The notes below the pieces were generated by a model, which saw only the letters and a list, made by a program, of their open reading frames with translations, ran no database searches and had not been told where the DNA came from. This document shows, piece by piece, positions 6,845-14,070 of a stretch of 17,736 nt of DNA. The position numbers were made by a program, and so were the translations under genes. The stretch is from NCBI GenBank assembly GCA_035354435.1, contig DAOQAY010000050.1, forward strand, positions 1 through 17,736. The letters run 5' to 3'. The stretch comes from JAKLDO01 sp035354435 (lineage in GTDB: Bacteria; UBP6; UBA1177). Position 1 is the first letter of the stretch. Every line of letters begins with the position of its first letter.

Positions 6845-8170
6845 CTATTTTTCACAGATATTTTCAAGTCCGTATTTTTTTACCATTTCGGTAAGATCTC
6901 CAAGCGGAGTTTCTGTCGGGTGGTAAAGAGGAATGTCAAAGCCCGAGTAAGTTATGTTCCCGCCACCACCGTCCTGCATAACATTGAAAGCATTTGTAAC
7001 TTCCATCTTCTTTCCGAAAGCAATCGCCGCGATACAAAGAGAATTCACATCTATCTCTGCTGTTCCGTCACCCATCTGCTCTCCTATTGCAATAAGAATA
7101 TCATCATCTCCGATTCCGCTGATATTGTAATAATCATTAACTCCGGCAGTTGTATTGGGAATGTTTTCAGAATTAAACATAAGAACAACCTGAGGTCCGT
7201 ACATTTTAATGTTCTGAAATGTAAGTCTGTCATACGCAATTGATGCAAAAAGTGTAAAAAACTTCTCTGGAAGCGGATCAAAACCTTTATTGACTGCAAG
7301 ACAAGCCTGTTTGCTGTCTTTTGTAATAACATCAAATCCTGAAGGAGCTGTCAAAATAACTTTTGTGTTATTTTTATAACTTCCTGAAATATTAAAAGTT
7401 GTATCTCCAATGTGATTCAATGCGAAAGTAGAATCAAAATCGCAACCGTCAGTTCCATCTGTTTTAGGAACACAAAGCTTTTTAGCATCTGTGACACCTT
7501 TGGCAGTATTGACACCCAGCTGTGATATCATTCCATATTGCGGAACTACATCAAGTGCCACACAGGCTGTTTTATCCCATTTGCAGTCAGTTCCGCAAAC
7601 AGCGTCACCACTTTTGTATTCGAGCCAGCTGAGTTTATGACAATTTATCGAATCCTGAGTTTCTTCGCCTTCTTTATATTCACAGTCCTCGCCTTCTTCA
7701 AGTTCACCGTTTCCGCACTGAGGAAGGCATGTTGATGTGTCATAACCTGAACAGTCGGCAAGACATTCGGCAACACCTGAAATAAAACCTATCTCTTCGC
7801 AAAGAGTTCCTGTTCCGTCGCAGACTTCGCCAGTATCAACTGTTTCATTTCCGCAAAGTTTTATTTCGACACAGTTTGTTTCGTCATAACCTGAACAGTC
7901 TTCCTTGCAGGAAGCCTTTCCTGATTCCCATTTAGCCGGATCGACAGTAGCGCAATCAGCTTCGCCGCCATCACAGATCTCACCGGTTTCAACATTTGCA
8001 TTTCCGCAAACCGGATTTACAGCATCATCAGTAACTTCATTGTCAGTCACTTCATCATCAGTTGTAACGGCATTATCTGCAACTGCCTCTTCGTCTGTTT
8101 TACTACTTCCGCTCGAACAACCCATAAAAAGCACTGCAATTACAGCAGCAAACATTAAACTTAATTTCAT
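6845..8170 (-). CDS. surface lipoprotein with three six-cysteine repeats
   Basis: The 441-residue precursor has a hydrophobic signal peptide ending in a lipobox (LFMGC), so Cys18 should be lipidated. A low-complexity Asp/Thr/Val linker follows (about 25-53, TDxEVTDN-like units). Three cysteine-rich modules come next at about 55-100, 106-148 and 152-203. Each has exactly six cysteines and starts CGN..x-E-GE-x-C, with spacings of 10, then 6 or 13, then 11-14, 3 and 6-7 residues. They resemble the disulfide repeats of Myxococcota-type outer-surface proteins. The remaining 240 residues (about 204-441) are beta-rich, contain a further few cysteines, and match no family I recognise. The gene heads the run that continues with the mutase, GlgC, GH57 and GalT-like genes; its start follows AGAGGTGG. 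A surface function (adhesion or binding) is inference. Confidence 0.8.
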   Translation of the reverse strand: MKLSLMFAAVIAVLFMGCSSGSSKTDEEAVADNAVTTDDEVTDNEVTDDAVNPVCGNANVETGEICDGGEADCATVDPAKWESGKASCKEDCSGYDETNCVEIKLCGNETVDTGEVCDGTGTLCEEIGFISGVAECLADCSGYDTSTCLPQCGNGELEEGEDCEYKEGEETQDSINCHKLSWLEYKSGDAVCGTDCKWDKTACVALDVVPQYGMISQLGVNTAKGVTDAKKLCVPKTDGTDGCDFDSTFALNHIGDTTFNISGSYKNNTKVILTAPSGFDVITKDSKQACLAVNKGFDPLPEKFFTLFASIAYDRLTFQNIKMYGPQVVLMFNSENIPNTTAGVNDYYNISGIGDDDILIAIGEQMGDGTAEIDVNSLCIAAIAFGKKMEVTNAFNVMQDGGGGNITYSGFDIPLYHPTETPLGDLTEMVKKYGLENICEK

Positions 8171-8213
8171 GATCCACCTCTTATTTTAAATGAGTAAAGA
8201 AATTTACGGAGAT

Positions 8214-8243
8214 ATTTTACACTATCTCAGATCAAAATGAAAA
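8214..8243 (-). promoter_or_regulatory. possible promoter of the lipoprotein/glgC run
   Basis: On the minus strand, TTTTCA (8243-8238) and TAAAAT (8219-8214) are 18 bases apart, in the 74-bp gap between the fxsA stop and the lipoprotein start. The -10 box is a 5/6 match, the -35 box is poor. Read-through from fxsA is the alternative. Confidence 0.27.
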
Positions 8244-8244
8244 T

Positions 8245-8709
8245 TTAATTATCCTTGAAATCATCGGCATCGATTATAGTCGGATCTTTGATCTTCGGCC
8301 TTTGAACATTCATGTTGGAGTGAATTGAAAATCCTGCTGAACCGGCTTTCACCCTTTTCTCAAAATATTTCCGGATACTTATAGCGATCAGCATCCTCGT
8401 CGGAGGAAATATCATCAGAAGTCCCATGCAGTCAGTTATAAAACCGGGGGTAAGAAGAAGCGCTCCGCCGACAAATATAAGCACACCGCTAATCATCTCA
8501 TTTCCGGGAATCCGCCCTTCGACAGATGCTTTCTGGATATTCCTGATAACAGCAAGCCCTTCCATCTTTGCAAGATACGCCCCTGCAACTCCGGTGAAAA
8601 GAATCATCAGGATCGTCGGCATCACACCGATCATTCCGCCCACCTTTATAAGAAGCCATATCTCAGCGGCAGGAAGCGCAACAAAAAGCAACAGAAGTAT
8701 AAAAAACAT
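8245..8709 (-). CDS. fxsA: FxsA family inner-membrane protein
   Basis: This 154-residue protein is almost entirely hydrophobic in its first 110 residues, with the FxsA features: an N-terminal helix ending in PAAEIWLLIKVG, a GAYLAKMEGL loop, then GGALLLTPGFITD, a further hydrophobic helix and FPPTR. The cytoplasmic tail is polar and Asp-rich. In E. coli, FxsA overproduction relieves F-plasmid exclusion of phage T7; its normal role is not known. I take the ATG at 8709-8707 as start because GGAGGGAG at 8719-8712 lies at ideal spacing from it. An in-frame TTG at 8721 would place the start on top of that ribosome site. The gene points away from the glycosyltransferase operon and toward the lipoprotein gene 74 bp downstream. 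Confidence 0.9.
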   Translation of the reverse strand: MFFILLLLFVALPAAEIWLLIKVGGMIGVMPTILMILFTGVAGAYLAKMEGLAVIRNIQKASVEGRIPGNEMISGVLIFVGGALLLTPGFITDCMGLLMIFPPTRMLIAISIRKYFEKRVKAGSAGFSIHSNMNVQRPKIKDPTIIDADDFKDN

Positions 8710-8711
8710 AT

Positions 8712-8719
8712 CTCCCTCC
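8712..8719 (-). promoter_or_regulatory. ribosome binding site deciding the fxsA start
   Basis: GGAGGGAG read on the minus strand, with five bases between the GGAGG core and the ATG at 8709-8707. It excludes the in-frame TTG at 8721-8719, which overlaps it. Confidence 0.8.
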
Positions 8720-8773
8720 AAACAAGTGCCGCTTATTCTTTAATCACCGAAACCGGTAAATCAACCTTTTTCA

Positions 8774-8802
8774 TTGAGTTGAAATGATTTTTCTGATATT
8801 AT
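8774..8802 (+). promoter_or_regulatory. sigma70-type promoter of the glycosyltransferase operon
   Basis: TTGAGT (8774-8779) and TATTAT (8797-8802) are separated by exactly 17 bases, in the divergent gap between fxsA and the first glycosyltransferase. Both boxes are close to consensus. Transcription would start about 8809, leaving a leader of roughly 30 bases before the ATG at 8839. Confidence 0.6.
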
Positions 8803-8838
8803 GCAGTGCATCAGAATTCATTGTCAGGGCAGATTTGA

Positions 8839-9747
8839 ATGAGTGTTCCGGCTAACCGCTCACCAGTTGCAATTTTTGCATACAACAGACCTGATCATTT
8901 ACTAAAAACACTGGAATCTTTAAAAGGTAACAAAGGGTTTGAAAAGCATCCTGTTTTCATATTTTCAGATGGTCCGAAAGATAGCAGCAAAGACATTCAA
9001 CTTGTCAATAATACTCGTGAAATTGCAAAAACATTCTCCATGTTTAAAAATGTTACCGTAATTCATAACGAATCAAATCATGGGCTTGCAAAAAACATCA
9101 TTTCCGGTGTTTCGGAAGTGATGAAAAGTTACGGTCAGACGATAGTTGTCGAAGACGATCTGATACTTTCACCGCTGTTTCTTGATTTTATGGACAGAGC
9201 ACTCGAATTCTACCGTCAGTCCGATGAAATATTTTCGATATCAGGCTATTCACTTCCTTTAAAAACGCTGAGAGATTACGAATATGACATATATCTGCTT
9301 CCCAGATGCAGTTCATGGGGATGGGCAAGCTGGAAGGATAGATGGGATAAAGTTGACTGGGAAGTGTCTGATTTCAAGGATTTCATAAATAACAAGTTCA
9401 GCATAGACGCATTTGATCAGGCCGGCAGCGACCTGACAGACATGCTGGAAAGACAGCAGAAAGGAGATATCGATTCATGGGCGATAAGGTGGAATTACGC
9501 CCATTTCAGAAATAACGGACTCAGTGTCGTGCCTGCAATATCACTTGTTGCAAATGGCGGCTGCGACAATTCCGGAAGTAATGTCAGATCGACAGACAGA
9601 TACAAAACAACTCTCAATGACGGCATCAGGATACCGATATTTCCACCAATAATGTCAACAGATGACAGAATACTTGATGAATTAAGAGATTTTTTCAACA
9701 AAAGTATTAGAAGAAAGATCAAGAAGACTATCAGGAACATCTTTTAA
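8839..9747 (+). CDS. glycosyltransferase, GT-A fold (GT2/GNT-I-like)
   Basis: This 302-residue cytoplasmic protein has the start of a nucleotide-sugar-binding GT-A domain (PVAIFAYNRPDHLLKTLESL, 9-28), an FSDG segment, NHGLAKNIISGV (80-91) and an acidic metal motif VVEDD (103-107, the DxD equivalent). A later SSWGWASWKDRWDKVDW stretch is typical of a group of polysaccharide-cluster glycosyltransferases that resemble eukaryotic GNT-I. The C-terminus is basic (RRKIKKTIRNIF), which could hold it to the membrane. Donor and acceptor are unknown. It is the first gene of a tight three-gene operon, 4 bp before the next start. The ribosome site is weak (a GGG-rich stretch 10 bases upstream). Confidence 0.82.
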   Translation: MSVPANRSPVAIFAYNRPDHLLKTLESLKGNKGFEKHPVFIFSDGPKDSSKDIQLVNNTREIAKTFSMFKNVTVIHNESNHGLAKNIISGVSEVMKSYGQTIVVEDDLILSPLFLDFMDRALEFYRQSDEIFSISGYSLPLKTLRDYEYDIYLLPRCSSWGWASWKDRWDKVDWEVSDFKDFINNKFSIDAFDQAGSDLTDMLERQQKGDIDSWAIRWNYAHFRNNGLSVVPAISLVANGGCDNSGSNVRSTDRYKTTLNDGIRIPIFPPIMSTDDRILDELRDFFNKSIRRKIKKTIRNIF

Positions 9748-9751
9748 CTCC

Positions 9752-10960
9752 ATGAAAATATTAATGATAAATAAAAGCGACCACGGCGGCGGCGCAGCAA
9801 TAGCTTCAACCGGACTCGCTGATTCATTGAAAGAATATTGCGGCTGTGATGTAATGTTCGCATCGGCAAAAGCGATAAGACCGGACACCTTCGAACTCCG
9901 TGGAAAATGCGGTTGGATAATTGAAGAATCTATCGACAGAATTACAAGAAAAGCAGGTTTTGAGTACGGATTTCTCCCTTTTTCAAGGCGTGGAATACTC
10001 AAGGCGGTCAAAGAATTTAAGCCTGACATCATAAATATTCATAATATCCACTCAGGCTATTTTGAAACAGAACTGCTTGAAAAATTAGGTGATTTCGCTC
10101 CGGTTGTATGGTCCATTCACGATATGTGGGCGCTTACCGGACACTGCACAGTTACAAAAGGTTGTTCAAAGTGGATGACCGGGTGCGGCAAGTGTCCGAA
10201 TCTTGATGTCTACCCTGCTCTCGGCATTGACGGAACCGCTGAATTGTTCAAAAGAAAAATGGACATGATCCAGAAAACGGACATTATCGCTTCGGCTCCT
10301 TCGAAATGGATATATGATTCCCTTGAAAAAAGTCCTATGTGGAAAAACAAACTAATAGAATCAATAAATTACGGTATTGATGAAAAACTTTTCAAACCGA
10401 TGGAAAAGAATTTGTGCCGGCATAAATTCGGAATAGATCAGAAAGCATTTGTAATACTTCTGACAGCCGAAAAGCTTTCAGGAAAAACCAAAGGCGAAGA
10501 TATCATTGAAAATATTCTCGAAAAAACCGCTGAAAAAATAAAAAATGAAGTTATTCTTCTGACAGGAGGAAAAAGCACTCTCCAATTTTCCAGCAGTAAA
10601 TTCAGGCACATACATGCCGGCTATCTCAATCGGAATGATATGCCTTTTTTATATAATGCGGCTGATGTAAACGCTTCCCCTACCGCCGGAGAGGCTTTCG
10701 GGCTGACAATTGTTGAAGCCGGACTTTGCAATATACCATCTGTCGTTTTTGATGCCGGAGGAACCGTCACTGCAATGGGCGAAATACAGTCAGACAACCT
10801 TGTCCCGTCAGGCAGTATTGAGGAATTCTCCAATAAAATGATTTACTTATCCACACAACCTGCAAAAAATCTGAGAGATTTTTATATCGAAAATTTCAGT
10901 CTCAGAAAAAGTGCTGAGAATTTTCACGCTTTATTTAAAAGGATACTTAAAGAAAAATGA
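9752..10960 (+). CDS. glycosyltransferase family 4, WcaC-like
   Basis: This 402-residue GT-B enzyme has the glycine-rich N-terminal loop SDHGGGAAIA (9-18), an INIHNIHSGYF segment, SIHDMWALTGHC (121-132) and a four-cysteine cluster (Cys132, 138, 145, 148) seen in WcaC-like members of the family. The C-terminal donor domain shows the retaining GT4 signature SPTAGEAFGLTIVEAG, with Glu314 and Glu322 in the E-x7-E motif. Such enzymes add a sugar to a lipid-linked oligosaccharide at the inner face of the membrane; GDP-mannose is a frequent donor in GT4, which would fit the nearby manC, but this is inference. The start lies 4 bp after the previous stop without an obvious Shine-Dalgarno site, so coupling is likely. 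Its stop overlaps the next start (ATGA). Confidence 0.88.
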   Translation: MKILMINKSDHGGGAAIASTGLADSLKEYCGCDVMFASAKAIRPDTFELRGKCGWIIEESIDRITRKAGFEYGFLPFSRRGILKAVKEFKPDIINIHNIHSGYFETELLEKLGDFAPVVWSIHDMWALTGHCTVTKGCSKWMTGCGKCPNLDVYPALGIDGTAELFKRKMDMIQKTDIIASAPSKWIYDSLEKSPMWKNKLIESINYGIDEKLFKPMEKNLCRHKFGIDQKAFVILLTAEKLSGKTKGEDIIENILEKTAEKIKNEVILLTGGKSTLQFSSSKFRHIHAGYLNRNDMPFLYNAADVNASPTAGEAFGLTIVEAGLCNIPSVVFDAGGTVTAMGEIQSDNLVPSGSIEEFSNKMIYLSTQPAKNLRDFYIENFSLRKSAENFHALFKRILKEK

Positions 10961-11781
10961 AAATATCTGTCATAATTCCATCATTCAACAGCGAAAAATA
11001 TATTGCTGAAACGCTTAAAAGTGTTGCAGATCAGAACTGTAACGACATCGAAGTAATTCTCGCTGACGGCGGCTCAAAAGATAGAACTGTAGAAATAGCA
11101 GAAAGTTTTAAGATAGTTACAAAAATAATAAGTGAACCTGACAAAGGTCAGAGCGATGCACTTAATAAAGGATTCGCCCTTGCGACCGGAGATATTTTCT
11201 ACTGGCTTAACAGCGATGATCTTCTTTGTGACGGTGCGTTAAATACCGTGCTTTATCTTTTTTCAAGACATCCGGAAAAAACTGTATGTTACGGCAACTG
11301 GAAGACTATTGACGGGTCGGGAAATACAATAATGGAACATTTTGCCTTGAAACCTGCAATACCCCGATTTCCCGCAGAAAATATAAAAGCCTACAACCAG
11401 TCGATATTCTGGAGAGCTTCAGTCCACAGAAAATTCCCCGGCTTTGATATAAACCTTTCAAGACTGATGGATAACGATTTTATTCTGTGGCTTCTTCTGA
11501 ACGAAGATTTCAAAAACTGGATATATTGCGACAGTTTTCTTGGAAAATTCAGGATTCACGGAGATCAGAAAACCTCTGCAACAATGGATGATCGGCATTT
11601 TCTTGAAGAAAATATCCTTGAAAAAAAATATTCTTTTACCTCTTCCAGCTCTATCACCGGAAAAATATACCGGACCGGATACCGCTTCAGACAATTATTC
11701 AACTGCCTGAAAAAAGGCGGATTTGCCTACACAGTCAGATATTTTCTCAACGGTCTGAAAAAAAGAGGCGGTTTATTTTAA
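10957..11781 (+). CDS. glycosyltransferase family 2
   Basis: This 274-residue inverting GT-A enzyme begins SVIIPSFNSEKYIAETLKSV (4-23), followed by LADGGSKDRT (35-44), SEPDKGQSDALNKG (59-72) and the metal-binding NSDD (85-88). A later SIFWRASVH and a DNDFILWL stretch are typical of the PGL/WcaA-like GT2 group in polysaccharide clusters. The C-terminal 40 residues are basic with hydrophobic patches and may touch the membrane. The start ATG overlaps the GT4 stop by four bases (ATGA), so the two are translationally coupled. It is the last gene of the operon; no T-rich hairpin follows closely, though candidates lie 270 bp downstream. The sugar specificity is unknown. Confidence 0.87.
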   Translation: MKISVIIPSFNSEKYIAETLKSVADQNCNDIEVILADGGSKDRTVEIAESFKIVTKIISEPDKGQSDALNKGFALATGDIFYWLNSDDLLCDGALNTVLYLFSRHPEKTVCYGNWKTIDGSGNTIMEHFALKPAIPRFPAENIKAYNQSIFWRASVHRKFPGFDINLSRLMDNDFILWLLLNEDFKNWIYCDSFLGKFRIHGDQKTSATMDDRHFLEENILEKKYSFTSSSSITGKIYRTGYRFRQLFNCLKKGGFAYTVRYFLNGLKKRGGLF

Positions 11782-12053
11782 ATGGTCGCAGCCTTAGTGG
11801 AAAAAGGCTACGGCTGTTCCGGCAAGAGAAAGGTTCCGGATCTGCCCTTAAAATGTGACAGCTTCGTTTGAAAACCTTTCTGCACTAATTCATGTCATGA
11901 CAGTCAAGACAGATTTATTATTGGGAATTACAGAGTTTTGAAATCGGCTCTTTAAATAAAGGTGTTATAATAAAGTATTTCATAAACCCTCTTTATACGG
12001 TGGTTTTGTTTAATCGCATCTCTCAAACACCTGTTCTAAAAAGGACATAGTCA

Positions 12054-12084
12054 AATTAGACCTTTTTGTCTGATTCGGCTTTTT
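12054..12084 (+). terminator. possible terminator of the glycosyltransferase operon
   Basis: AATTAGAC (12054-12061) pairs with GTCTGATT (12068-12075) with one G-T pair and a 6-base loop, followed after a few bases by TTTTT (12080-12084). The T-run is displaced from the stem and the site is about 270 bp after the last gene, so this is weak. Confidence 0.3.
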
Positions 12085-12112
12085 AATCACTAAACTGAGA
12101 GGTTGACTGGTA

Positions 12113-12142
12113 AACCTGTTTTGTTCTGGAAGACAACAGGTT
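12113..12142. repeat. 8-bp perfect inverted repeat
   Basis: AACCTGTT (12113-12120) and AACAGGTT (12135-12142) with a 14-base spacer. No T-run follows on either strand. It could be a hairpin in an RNA or a protein-binding site. Confidence 0.45.
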
Positions 12143-12159
12143 AAAATTCTTGAAGGTGT

Positions 12160-12177
12160 AAAAACAAGTTTCTCTTG
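12160..12177 (-). terminator. possible terminator of the manC operon
   Basis: Read on the minus strand, CAAG-agaaa-CTTG is followed directly by TTTTT, about 65 bp after the manC stop. The stem has only four pairs, though further weak pairing (GAAG/CTTC) flanks it. Position and T-run fit a terminator; the short stem lowers confidence. Confidence 0.35.
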
Positions 12178-12244
12178 CTACTTCAAAAACTTACAGATGC
12201 TCCCTTGACAGATTTGCACCAAATGTTTAATGGCACCCGATAAA

Positions 12245-13297
12245 CTATAAGAAATTTGTTTTCCCTGTTCTTTCAAGATATTCGCTGATCTTTCTTAATT
12301 CCTGATGATCGTTAAGAGAAGCGGAAAGTATGACATCATCTATTGCAATTATCAGTTCACAGTTGCGGTTGAACAGAAATACCGTCTTGCCGGTCTGATT
12401 TACCACAAGCGAGTTCACACAATCTACAAAGCAGGCTTTTCCCTTTGCGGCATTGCCAGACTCATCTTTTTCAAGAAGCTCATAATAAGCAAGCCAGTTA
12501 CCCACATCGCTCCACCCGAAGTCACCCGGAACAGTAAAAACAGGTCTTTTGGTCTTTTCCATTATTGCATAGTCAAATGAAATTGAACGGACCGAATTGT
12601 AAAGGACCGGATCTATGGTTTTAAATGAATTTATCTTGACCACTGTTTCATAAATATCCAGGTTCATAGTCTTGAATTCATTTAGCATTGTGTCAAGAGA
12701 AAAGAGAAATATCCCTGCATTCCAAAGATAATTTCCGCTTTCCACGAACATTTTAGCTTTTTCCAGAACAGGTTTTTCTTCAAAGGACTTGACCGAAAAC
12801 ACCCCTTCTTTCACTGTTTTGTTCTTTTGAATATAACCGAAACCAATTTCAGGATATGCAGGTTCAATACCTATCGTCCCGACAGACTCTTTGTGTTCAG
12901 AAAGATATTTCAACCCTCTGGCTACAGTTTTTCTGAAACTCTCACTATCCTGAATAAAATGATCCGCAGGCAGCACAAGAACAGCGCAGTCTTCGCCCAA
13001 CCTTGATTTTATGGAATGAAGCGCAAGCATTATGCAAGGCGCTGTGTTCCTTCCTGACGGCTCATAAATGACTTCCGCCTGAGAATAGGATCTGATGTCA
13101 GGATCTATCGCCTTTTTCTGTTTTATTGATGAAACCACGGTTATATCATCACAAAGAGGCAGAATCCGTTCAATTGTCTCTGCAAGAAGTGTTTTTTCAG
13201 AAAAAAGTGACAGAGACTGCTTTGCCTTTGATTCTCTTGAAAGCGGCCAGAACCTCTTTCCGCTTCCGCCAGCCATTATTATTGTAACGAGTTTCAT
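12245..13297 (-). CDS. manC: mannose-1-phosphate guanylyltransferase (stand-alone GMP domain)
   Basis: This protein of about 350 residues makes GDP-mannose from mannose-1-P and GTP. Motifs in order: IIMAGGSGKRFWPLSR near the N-terminus, EPSGRNTAPCI, LPADHFI, EIGFGYIQ, the FEEKP loop, LWNAGIFLF, SFDYAIMEK and GDFGWSDVGNW. It lacks the C-terminal cupin isomerase domain of bifunctional ManC/AlgA proteins (about 470-480 residues); a cupin of that type is encoded by the gene just upstream. Two ATGs stand in tandem. GGGAGG at 13308-13303 has five bases to the second (13297) and only two to the first (13300), so I choose the second. The first ATG overlaps the upstream stop (ATGA). The product can feed the glycosyltransferases encoded at 8839-11781. 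Confidence 0.92.
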   Translation of the reverse strand: MKLVTIIMAGGSGKRFWPLSRESKAKQSLSLFSEKTLLAETIERILPLCDDITVVSSIKQKKAIDPDIRSYSQAEVIYEPSGRNTAPCIMLALHSIKSRLGEDCAVLVLPADHFIQDSESFRKTVARGLKYLSEHKESVGTIGIEPAYPEIGFGYIQKNKTVKEGVFSVKSFEEKPVLEKAKMFVESGNYLWNAGIFLFSLDTMLNEFKTMNLDIYETVVKINSFKTIDPVLYNSVRSISFDYAIMEKTKRPVFTVPGDFGWSDVGNWLAYYELLEKDESGNAAKGKACFVDCVNSLVVNQTGKTVFLFNRNCELIIAIDDVILSASLNDHQELRKISEYLERTGKTNFL

Positions 13298-14061
13298 CAT
13301 TTCCTCCCGTAAGCATCTTCAAGTCTGATAATATCATCTTCACCAAGATAGTCGCCTATCTGCAATTCAATTATATAAAGACCGCCTTCACCGCCTTCCG
13401 CTCTATGTATCTCACCTCTGTTTATATTAAAAACCGCCCCCCTTTCAGCATTCATTCTCTTGTCTCCGACAGTAACCCAGCCGTTGCCCTGAGCTATGAC
13501 CCAGATCTCACTTCTGAATTTATGAGTCTGAAGACTCAATTTTTCTTCATTGGAGACATATATCTGCTTAACTTTATAATTTCCCGACAGTATCAGTGAC
13601 TTCCACCAGCCCCAGGGTCTTTTATCGAATTTGCGCCTGTTATTAAAAATATCACCATAAAGTTCACATACTGCTGTTGAAGTCAAAGAGGAAATGTCAT
13701 ATCTGGCATATCCCGGAGCATCAGTTTCAGGAATGAACGGACGGAATTTATCATCAATAGCATCGTGATCAAAAGAATAAATTACAAGCTGAGGGAACAT
13801 GCTTCTGAAAATAAAAGGAAGTACCGAAAAAGTATGAATTATGTCAAAATTTCCGATCGGCTCAGGCATCTTTGCAATTATTCCTGACAGCTCTGAAACA
13901 GACATGCTGCCTGCGCTTGCGCCCGAAAGATCGAGGGAAAATGACAAAGTACCGTTTTTACAGTTTGAAATCTGGTCTGTCAGATCATGGATAAACAGAA
14001 ATTCTTTGTTTTTGTTGTCACTGATCTCATCTGAACAAGGAGGGATAAATAAAATTTTCAT
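13297..14061 (-). CDS. fusion of a GT-B-like half domain with a type II phosphomannose isomerase cupin
   Basis: This is a 254-residue protein. Residues about 147-253 match the C-terminal cupin of type II mannose-6-phosphate isomerases: RPWGWWKSLI, KVKQIYVSNEEKLSLQTHKFRSEIW, a GWVTVGDK strand, NINRGEIHR and the closing IGDYLGEDDIIRLEDAYGR. This domain normally sits at the C-terminus of ManC. Cupin ligands His180, Glu185 and His219 are present, but the second His of HxH is Phe182. Residues 1-140 are unlike any isomerase. MKILFIPP, FDIIHTFSVLPFIFRSMFP and VIYSFDHD look like the N-terminal half of a GT-B glycosyltransferase without the donor-binding half; this is by-eye and uncertain. The gene sits between slt (9 bp gap, GAGG ribosome site) and manC (overlap), and probably completes a split PMI/GMP pair. 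Confidence 0.75.
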   Translation of the reverse strand: MKILFIPPCSDEISDNKNKEFLFIHDLTDQISNCKNGTLSFSLDLSGASAGSMSVSELSGIIAKMPEPIGNFDIIHTFSVLPFIFRSMFPQLVIYSFDHDAIDDKFRPFIPETDAPGYARYDISSLTSTAVCELYGDIFNNRRKFDKRPWGWWKSLILSGNYKVKQIYVSNEEKLSLQTHKFRSEIWVIAQGNGWVTVGDKRMNAERGAVFNINRGEIHRAEGGEGGLYIIELQIGDYLGEDDIIRLEDAYGRK

Positions 14062-14070
14062 TGCCGAACC

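Larger units (their letters stand above)
11782..12244. other. 463-bp convergent non-coding region with inverted repeats
   Basis: The gap lies between the end of the glycosyltransferase operon (+) and the end of manC (-). I find no convincing gene; the longest plausible start is a 29-codon frame directly after the GT2 stop. It contains several self-complementary stretches: AGCCTT/AAGGCT (11790-11809), a perfect 10-bp palindrome TGTCATGACA (11893-11902), AGGTGTT/AACACCT (11960-11966 and 12026-12032), AAAAAGG/CCTTTTT (12038-12067), and the three hairpins annotated separately. It may simply hold terminators for both operons, or a small structured RNA. Confidence 0.5.

Noticed and set aside
8710..8721. 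A longer FxsA beginning at an in-frame TTG
   Set aside because: The TTG overlaps the GGAGGGAG that serves the ATG at 8709; the shorter form also matches the usual FxsA N-terminus.
10145..10195. The four-cysteine cluster in the GT4 enzyme as a novel metal site
   Set aside because: The same CxxxxxC...CxxC pattern after HDMWALTGHC is common in WcaC-like GT4 proteins, so it is a family feature.
11782..11871. A 29-codon frame starting with ATG directly after the GT2 stop
   Set aside because: It is too short, has no ribosome site other than the end of GT2, and its amino-acid pattern matches nothing I know; chance is the simplest reading.
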